Shown in pieces: positions 21,382-25,688 of a DNA stretch of 25,688 bases. Where the stretch lies: the IMG/VR virus record IMGVR_UViG_3300010166_000003, positions 1 to 25,688 of that record. One strand, written 5' to 3'. Made by a program: the position numbers and the translations under genes. The notes under the pieces are model-generated. The model was not told the DNA's origin, ran no database searches, and saw nothing but the letters and a program-made list of their open reading frames with translations. This DNA comes from a virus. The stretch's first letter is position 1. Each line of letters opens with the position of its first letter.

Positions 21382-21431
21382 TCTCGTCTTGGGAGACTGT
21401 CACATGATGGCCGGCAGACCAGGACCGGCCT

Positions 21432-22247
21432 TTAGAACTTAAGGCTCAGGCTGGCTTTGACAATGTCCAAATCGTTGTCGAAGTTCACGGGTACGTCACC
21501 GATCCCCTCTCCGCCGTTTACCGTTACCTCGTTGTCGCCAAGGAACACGTGCTGATATTCGAGGCCGACGATCCATGCACCACGTCCGGCCGTGCCATCC
21601 GTGAGCGCGTACTGGATGCCTCCGCCGATCGTCCATCCGGTTTGCCAGTCACCGCCGGCCCAGCGACCATCCTCGTCGATGCGGCCGCCCGCTATGTCGA
21701 AGCCTACCGCGTTCTCGACATCGGCGAAGGCGATACCGCCGATCGCGTAGACGAGTCCGCGATCGAATGCAAGGCCCGCTTTCAGCCGTGCTGTCGCCAG
21801 CCAGTTGACATCGGTTTCCAGGAAGGCGGTTGCGTCGAAAGCTCCGCCGGCCGTGTTGACGTTTACGTCGATCCGATCTTCGCCATTGATTCCGGTGTAG
21901 GCAACGCCAAGCTCGCCGCCGAGCACGAAGGATCCGAACTGGTACTGGTATCCGGCATTGATGCCGAGCAAGCCTCCGCCGCTCCACCAATCGCCAACGG
22001 CCACACCGATGTTCGCGAGCGGTCCCTCAGTCTCCGGATCGTCGTCGTCGATATCGAAGTTTGCATTCGCATCGGACCGGCCGATGCCGTATCCGGCGTC
22101 GATCCCGACATAGAATCCCGTCCACGAAAACCCGGCTGGGATGTAGACCTGTTGTGCGACCGGCTCGGTGTAGACCGGAAGATCGGCAGCCATCGCGTTG
22201 CCGGCGAAGAGCGCGAGCGCGGCGCTCGCAAGAATCGTCCTCATCAT
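21432..22247 (-). CDS. Omp25/Omp31-like outer membrane beta-barrel protein
   Basis: A 271-aa protein. A clear signal peptide MMRTILASAALALFAGNAMA is followed by ADLPVYTEPV. The body has the rhizobial Omp25/31/RopB pattern: FSWTGFYVGIDAGYGIG, WSGGGLLGINAGYQYQFGSFVLGGELGVAYTG, WLATARLKAGLAFDRGLVYAIGGIAFADV, TGWTIGGGIQYALTDG and WIVGLEYQHVFLG. It ends in a strand with terminal Phe (IVKASLSLKF) as outer-membrane barrels require. AGGAGACGAC precedes the ATG at 22247. It has its own terminator and lies opposite to the early operon, as expected for a moron. Likely role: changing the lysogen surface or blocking superinfection (inferred). Confidence 0.88.
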   Translation of the reverse strand: MMRTILASAALALFAGNAMAADLPVYTEPVAQQVYIPAGFSWTGFYVGIDAGYGIGRSDANANFDIDDDDPETEGPLANIGVAVGDWWSGGGLLGINAGYQYQFGSFVLGGELGVAYTGINGEDRIDVNVNTAGGAFDATAFLETDVNWLATARLKAGLAFDRGLVYAIGGIAFADVENAVGFDIAGGRIDEDGRWAGGDWQTGWTIGGGIQYALTDGTAGRGAWIVGLEYQHVFLGDNEVTVNGGEGIGDVPVNFDNDLDIVKASLSLKF

Positions 22248-22273
22248 GTCGTCTCCTGTTGCGGCCCCATGCA

Positions 22274-22287
22274 TTGAGCCGACTCAA
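22274..22287. promoter_or_regulatory. Small palindrome upstream of the outer-membrane gene
   Basis: TTGAG-CCGA-CTCAA, a perfect 5-bp inverted repeat with 4-nt spacer, lies 26 nt upstream of the outer-membrane protein ATG. It could be an operator or a 5' UTR hairpin. No convincing -35/-10 pair was found around it. Confidence 0.35.
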
Positions 22288-22656
22288 CGCTAGCACGGAG
22301 TTGCGTGGCAGCAGGGACACACGCCACAGCAAAAACAGTGACGGCGCCTCCTCTTTCGAGTGGCGCCGTATGTTACGGACCCGTGCCGTACCCGTCCAAT
22401 GCACGCCATTGGAAACGCCCGAATGAACTGCACTCGGGACAGGACGGAGGCAATTGCCGGTCCTTACCTCACGTCATTCGCTCTAGCTTTCGGGAGCCGC
22501 GAGTCCCCCTAGGCGGTGCCGGGCGAAGGAGTAAAGCCTAGCCCGAGTCGTTCGCACCTTCCAGCGAAAAGTGCGACTGCGTCGCCGTCGCCGCTATTCG
22601 ATGATCGGGGGTTCGGCCAAGACCACAGACGCCGATTCCCGAGCGCCATCGAAACA
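22288..22656. other. Gene-free interval with several hairpins
   Basis: No open frame here looks coding: candidates are Arg-rich or lack ribosome sites. Structures seen: GTGGC...GCCAC (22306-22328); ACGGCGCC (22341-22348) with GGCGCCGT (22362-22369), an 8-bp stem with 13-nt loop; and CCAATG-CACGC-CATTGG (about 22397-22413). None forms a tRNA cloverleaf that I can recognise. The interval may hold the promoter of the outer-membrane gene and possibly a small RNA, but neither can be shown. Confidence 0.5.
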
Positions 22657-22689
22657 AGACGGCGCCGCCCGGAAGGTGCAGCGCCGTCT
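22657..22689 (-). terminator. Probable terminator after the 34-aa membrane peptide
   Basis: On the minus strand, AGACGGCGC pairs perfectly with GCGCCGTCT around a 15-nt loop and is followed by TGTTT. It lies 88 nt downstream of the stop of the 34-aa gene and would end the transcript of the 80-aa/34-aa pair. Confidence 0.6.
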
Positions 22690-22777
22690 GTGCCCAAGCG
22701 GAAAAGCCTTCGGTGTGTGCGCCTACGAAAGCTGACCCTGGCAGGGACGAGAAGCATGCTTCGCAGGTCGGCCGGTG

Positions 22778-22882
22778 TCAATGCTTCCGCAAATGTATCC
22801 ACCAATGCAGCGCGAAGCACCATGCCGGGACAAGTACGACGATCGAGGCAAGGCCCAGGATCGCAATCGCGAACCAAGACAC
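22778..22882 (-). CDS. Single-span membrane microprotein (34 aa)
   Basis: A 34-aa peptide with GTG start at 22880-22882: MSWFAIAILGLASIVVLVPAW, then CFALHWWIHLRKH. There is one hydrophobic span of about 20 residues with a basic C-terminus, so N-out/C-in topology is likely. AAGGGAG lies 7 nt upstream, at the end of the preceding 80-aa gene, whose stop is 2 nt before the GTG. Function unknown. The length equals the plus-strand peptide at 20527 but the sequences are unrelated. Confidence 0.62.
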   Translation of the reverse strand: MSWFAIAILGLASIVVLVPAWCFALHWWIHLRKH

Positions 22883-22884
22883 GG

Positions 22885-23127
22885 TTAGGCTCCCTTCGCG
22901 AGCGACCTCGCATGTTCCAACTGATCTTTGCGATCGCGCACGGTCGCCGCCGATAGATCGCTGATCAGTTCTAGCGGGATGATGACACCGCAACCGAGCC
23001 AATTACGAAGCTGGTCGAAGTGCGCTCGGAGGATCGGATCCTCCGGCCCCCGACGAAGCTTCTGCGCGATCAATTCCACGAGGAGTGATTCACGAGCCGT
23101 CAACATACCGGGATTGTAGCGTCTCAT
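22885..23127 (-). CDS. Hypothetical helical protein (80 aa)
   Basis: An 80-aa protein MRRYNPGMLTARESLLVELIAQKLRRG..., mainly helical, with LRAHFDQLRNWLGCGVIIPLELISDLSAATVRDRKDQLEHAR. A second Met at residue 8 is an alternative start; neither has a strong ribosome site. It diverges from the winged-helix gene at 23253, and copy C of the 25-bp element lies between them, 21 nt upstream of this start. It is followed closely by a membrane peptide. No family recognised. Confidence 0.6.
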   Translation of the reverse strand: MRRYNPGMLTARESLLVELIAQKLRRGPEDPILRAHFDQLRNWLGCGVIIPLELISDLSAATVRDRKDQLEHARSLAKGA

Positions 23128-23148
23128 CGCCCAAAATGTACCCCCGAG

Positions 23149-23173
23149 AAAAAAGTGGCGGGAAGCACATTTT
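23149..23173 (-). repeat. 25-bp repeated element, copy C (inverted)
   Basis: Read on the minus strand it starts AAAATGTGC, has a CCCGCCAC core and six T; it differs from copy A mainly at one base of the core (TTCCCG versus GTCCCG). On the plus strand AAAATGT at 23133-23139 mirrors ACATTTT at 23167-23173, adding a longer inverted repeat. It sits in the divergent intergenic region between the 80-aa gene and the winged-helix gene. Confidence 0.72.
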
Positions 23174-23252
23174 CCTCTTGATCGACTCGATCGATCCGAG
23201 CGATGGTGTGTCTACCGGCAAGGGAACGCCGGCCAACAAAGGAACGAGACAA

Positions 23253-24020
23253 ATGCAGACCTACACCGTTAAGTCCAACGCCGCCCGCGCCGCAGCCAAG
23301 GCCGGCCTCAACCGGTCCGACGTTGCCCAGGACGAGCATGGCAACTGGTACGTTGATCTTCCGGACTTCGCGGACGTTGACGTTTCCGAGGCCGACGACT
23401 TCGCTCCCCCGGCCTTCCTGAACTCCGACAAGAGCACGAAGGACGCGGCGGACCTCCCCGAAGTTGACCTCTCCGTTTCGGCCGCCGAAGCGAACCCTGG
23501 CATGGTTTCCGATGCCGAGGCCGCCACGGCCGATCCGGCCCGCACCGCCTACCGCGATCACGAGGCGCCCGAGCAGCCGCTCGTTCGTATGAAGCGCGAA
23601 CTGACCGAGTCGCTTGCCGACTCCGCTCCGACCGCCGCGTACACCACGACCCGCGTTAGCCTCCGCAACGTTGCCGCAGCCTTCCTTGCATGGTTCGACG
23701 AATACGTTGGCAAGGACGCGGTTGCCGAGATCAGCCACCCGGCGGTTGACGCCATGCGCGCCGCACTCGCCAATACCCCCGCCAAGGCACAGCGGAAGCC
23801 CAGGACGGCCAAGTCGACCCGCACCGGTACCACGAAGCGGGAGGAGATTGTTGCCCTTCTGTGCAGCCCGGAAGGCTGCACACGCGCCGACATCCTCGAC
23901 CTTACGGGCTGGCCATCGGTTACCGTTCAGGGTTTGGCCGCCGCGAGCAACCTCGACCTGCGCCAAGTGAAGGAGGGACGGGTGTTCCGCTACTTCGGAA
24001 CGCCTAAGAGCGCCGACTGA
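23253..24020 (+). CDS. DUF3489-like winged-helix protein (255 aa), putative DNA-binding
   Basis: A 255-aa protein. The N-terminus (MQTYTVKSNAARAAAKAGL, then HGNWYVDLPDF) is a small domain. Residues ~40-110 are acidic and Ala/Pro-rich, probably disordered. Residues ~135-165 are helical (NVAAAFLAWFDEYVGKDAV). The basic linker KAQRKPRTAKSTRTG leads to a C-terminal winged helix, KREEIVALLCSPEGCTRADILDLTGWPSVTVQG, closely like DUF3489. The start at 23253 follows GGAACGAGACAA; upstream in-frame codons cross copy C and were excluded. Probably a DNA-binding early protein or regulator; its target is unknown. Confidence 0.75.
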   Translation: MQTYTVKSNAARAAAKAGLNRSDVAQDEHGNWYVDLPDFADVDVSEADDFAPPAFLNSDKSTKDAADLPEVDLSVSAAEANPGMVSDAEAATADPARTAYRDHEAPEQPLVRMKRELTESLADSAPTAAYTTTRVSLRNVAAAFLAWFDEYVGKDAVAEISHPAVDAMRAALANTPAKAQRKPRTAKSTRTGTTKREEIVALLCSPEGCTRADILDLTGWPSVTVQGLAAASNLDLRQVKEGRVFRYFGTPKSAD

Positions 24021-24384
24021 CATCGAAGGAGCGGCCGTCCCGAAAGGATGGCCGCCCTCCTACTTCCTCCCGAAGGATGGTGCTCTGCGTCTGCAAGGTT
24101 ATCACCAGAAACGGAATATTGAGACCGCAGAGAATGCCCCCGATGTTCCGGAAGAAGTACGGCCCGAGCTTGACCCCGCGAGTTCTCGCACGGTCGACCG
24201 TCGCATGTGCAGACCATCGCCACGTGATGCTTTTGCGACTATGCCAGGAAAGATGGAATGACCGCCTAACGTTAGTCCGGCCGAATGTAAGCGCGCCGAT
24301 TCTCATCGATTTTCCCTCTTCGCCGACTGACGTTCGGCAGCCACCACATCGAAGGAGCGGTCATCCCCGGAAAGGATGGACGCC
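24011..24384 (+). repeat. Imperfect direct repeats flanking a gene-poor 240-bp segment
   Basis: CGCCGACTGA followed by CATCGAAGGAGCGG and a GGAAAGGATGG/CGAAAGGATGG hairpin half occurs at 24011-24056 and again at 24321-24384. The second copy has a 16-nt insertion after the first 10 bases. Copy 1 spans the stop of the winged-helix gene; copy 2 spans the end of the methyltransferase gene. The enclosed segment 24061-24302 has no convincing gene. An open frame of 100 codons (24004-24306, minus strand) overlaps the methyltransferase stop and ends in copy 1, but it lacks a recognisable domain. Confidence 0.6.
24031..24055 (+). terminator. Hairpin after the winged-helix gene
   Basis: GCGGCCGTCC pairs with GGATGGCCGC (10 bp, one G-U) around a CGAAA loop, starting 11 nt after the stop. 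No T-run follows (CCTCCTACTTCC), so it is a weak or rho-assisted terminator. A related sequence recurs inside the 3' end of the methyltransferase gene. Confidence 0.55.
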
Positions 24385-25631
24385 TTTCCCGTGAACTCCT
24401 GCCATCGCCGAACCGTGACATCCACATACAAAGGATTGATCTCGATCGCGATGCACCTTCGATGAACCTGCTCGGCCGCGATGATGGTTGTTCCGGAGCC
24501 GCAGAAGGGATCATAGATCCAATCGCCGTTCCTGCTGTTGTTCTCGATCGGCCGCCGCATGCATTCGACAGGCTTCTGCGTCGAGTGCCCGGTCTCCGAC
24601 TTTTGAGGTTTGTCGATTTCCCAAACGGTCGTCTGATCGCGCGCGCCGTTCCATCCGGACTTTCCGCCTTCGCGCACCGCGTACCAGCAGGGTTCGTGCT
24701 TCCAATGGTAGTCGCCCCGACCGATCGCGAAATGGTTCTTTGCCCAAACGATATGCGCGCGTATCTCAAACCCGCAGGACTCAATCGATTGCTGGACGCA
24801 ACTAGCATGCCGACCGGCATGCCACACGTACGCCACGTCGCCCGGAAATAGCGCCCAGGCTTCGCGCCAATCCGCCCGGCCATCATTCTCGACCTTGCCC
24901 ACTGCACGGCCGCCGTGGTCCTTCCCGTCCGACCGGACGGCTCTGTTTCGCCAGTCCGCATCGTACTCGACCCCGTATGGAGGATCCGTCACCATCACTT
25001 GCGGCCGATCCTGTCCCATCATTCGATCGACAAACACGCGATCCGTGCTGTCGCCGCAGCCGATTCGGTGCCCGTCTAGCTCCCATATCTCGCCCGGCTC
25101 GGTAATCGGGACTTCTGCAGGTTCGGGCGCGTCGTCCGGATCCGTGAGTCCCGGCTCGGCAGTCGTGTTGCCGGTCAGCATCTCGTCGAACTCTTCGGCC
25201 GTGAACCCGGTCAACCCGATGTCGAACCCGACGCTGTTTAGTCCGAGCAGTTCATTAAACAATTTCTCGTCGTTCCAACCGGCGTTCAACGCGAGCTTGT
25301 TGTCTGTGATCACGTAGGCGTCCCGTTGAACCTTCGTCCAACCCCGCGCGAACATCACCGGGACCTCCTCAAACCCAAGCTGTCTCGCCGCCAATAGGCG
25401 CCCATGCCCCGCGATCACCGTGCCATCCTCGTCGACCAGAATGGGGTTCGTAAATCCCCATTCCCTCATCGATGCGGCGATCTGCGCAACCTGATCGTCG
25501 CTGTGCGTCCGGGCATTGCGCGCGAACGGCACAAGCGATCCAACCGGCCGCATGACAATCTCCGTCGCCGGCCAGTGCGCCATCTGTGCCTTCCGAGCGG
25601 CATCGGCTGCGCTTATTTTGATCCTGGGCAA
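24303..25631 (-). CDS. ParB-like nuclease domain-DNA methyltransferase fusion
   Basis: A 442-aa protein. Residues ~25-120 form a ParB/Srx-like domain (LVPFARNARTHSDDQVAQIA, VDEDGTVIAGHGRLLAARQLG). Residues ~180-420 form an N6-adenine/N4-cytosine methyltransferase: EIWELDGHRIGCGDS, catalytic DPPY at 216-219, GHSTQKP at 348-354, and AdoMet-binding DPFCGSGTT at 374-382. The DPPY-before-FCGSG order and middle target-recognition region indicate a beta-type arrangement. Start is TTG at 25631 with AAGGGGG 6 nt upstream. Such fusions are common in phages and may protect DNA from host restriction or modulate packaging; no partner restriction enzyme is present. Confidence 0.93.
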   Translation of the reverse strand: MPRIKISAADAARKAQMAHWPATEIVMRPVGSLVPFARNARTHSDDQVAQIAASMREWGFTNPILVDEDGTVIAGHGRLLAARQLGFEEVPVMFARGWTKVQRDAYVITDNKLALNAGWNDEKLFNELLGLNSVGFDIGLTGFTAEEFDEMLTGNTTAEPGLTDPDDAPEPAEVPITEPGEIWELDGHRIGCGDSTDRVFVDRMMGQDRPQVMVTDPPYGVEYDADWRNRAVRSDGKDHGGRAVGKVENDGRADWREAWALFPGDVAYVWHAGRHASCVQQSIESCGFEIRAHIVWAKNHFAIGRGDYHWKHEPCWYAVREGGKSGWNGARDQTTVWEIDKPQKSETGHSTQKPVECMRRPIENNSRNGDWIYDPFCGSGTTIIAAEQVHRRCIAIEINPLYVDVTVRRWQEFTGKASILSGDDRSFDVVAAERQSAKRENR

Positions 25632-25688
25632 CTTGATCCCCCTTTCTAAAATCGCGGAATAGATATTTGCACTTGGGGCGGCGGTGTA
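25632..25688 (-). promoter_or_regulatory. Upstream region of the methyltransferase gene, partial
   Basis: The minus-strand sequence before the TTG contains AAATATCTATTCCG, an AT-rich block that could hold a -10 element, then the AAGGGGG ribosome site. The region runs off the window, so a -35 element cannot be judged. Confidence 0.3.

Noticed and set aside
22480-22560. Possible tRNA-like fold around GGGAGCCGCGAGTCCC
   Set aside because: The T-loop consensus is missing, and no acceptor or anticodon stem of correct spacing could be drawn.
22509-22913. 134-codon minus-strand frame after the 80-aa gene
   Set aside because: It overlaps the membrane peptide in another frame, crosses a terminator hairpin, is Arg-rich and has no ribosome site.
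24004-24306. 100-codon minus-strand frame overlapping the methyltransferase stop (ATGA)
   Set aside because: Arg/Ser-rich composition, no recognisable domain, and its end lies in a hairpin and inside the opposite gene. Kept only as a possibility within the direct-repeat entry.
1-25688. CRISPR array, transposase, integrase or att site
   Set aside because: No regularly spaced repeats, DDE or recombinase motifs, or tRNA gene end were found anywhere in the window.

Overview
The window is a block of tailed-phage DNA (phage or prophage) with HK97-type head genes and siphovirus-type tail genes. The host is most likely an alphaproteobacterium of the Rhizobiales/Hyphomicrobiales. The evidence is the GC-rich codon use, the GTA-gp10-like tail assembly chaperone, and an outer-membrane barrel of the rhizobial Omp25/31 style. 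No integrase, repressor, lysis or replication gene was recognised, so lifestyle cannot be decided. The window opens inside the tail genes, with the tape measure expected just beyond base 1.

Bases 1-18962 form one long late operon on the minus strand. In transcription order it encodes: small and large terminase; a prohead protease fused to the major capsid protein; a 121-aa disordered protein; portal; a large adsorption/fibre block (collagen-like protein, small structural proteins, a tandem paralogous pair, and a 1720-aa spike with two pectate-lyase-9-like beta-helices); head-tail connector; a 165-aa structural protein; head-tail adaptor; gp10-like protein; DUF3168 tail terminator; major tail protein; and tail assembly chaperone. 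Genes are packed with ATGA/TAATG overlaps or gaps of a few bases. The chaperone gene ends in a textbook -1 ribosomal frameshift signal (positions 186-233) leading into a downstream domain that has no start codon of its own where its homology seems to begin.

Bases 18979-21350 are a plus-strand, early-type operon of short genes. It includes small Cys/His proteins and two single-span membrane peptides. Its leaders repeat: a 25-bp imperfect palindrome followed by a shared leader (twice here, and a third, inverted copy at 23149-23173), plus a hairpin/GCTTGGGA leader (twice). Bases 21355-23127 hold a minus-strand accessory block: an Omp25-like outer-membrane protein with its own terminator (moron-like), a gene-free stretch with hairpins, a 34-aa membrane peptide and an 80-aa protein. 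Divergent from these, at 23253-24020, is a plus-strand protein ending in a DUF3489-like winged helix. The right end (24303-25631) is a minus-strand ParB-like/DNA methyltransferase fusion, separated from the winged-helix gene by a gene-poor segment flanked by imperfect direct repeats.

The most notable items are: (i) the frameshift signal; (ii) the adsorption module, with a double-domain candidate depolymerase, placed between portal and connector; (iii) the 25-bp repeated element at transcription boundaries; and (iv) the phage-borne outer-membrane protein. All family calls come from reading translations by eye; no database search was run.
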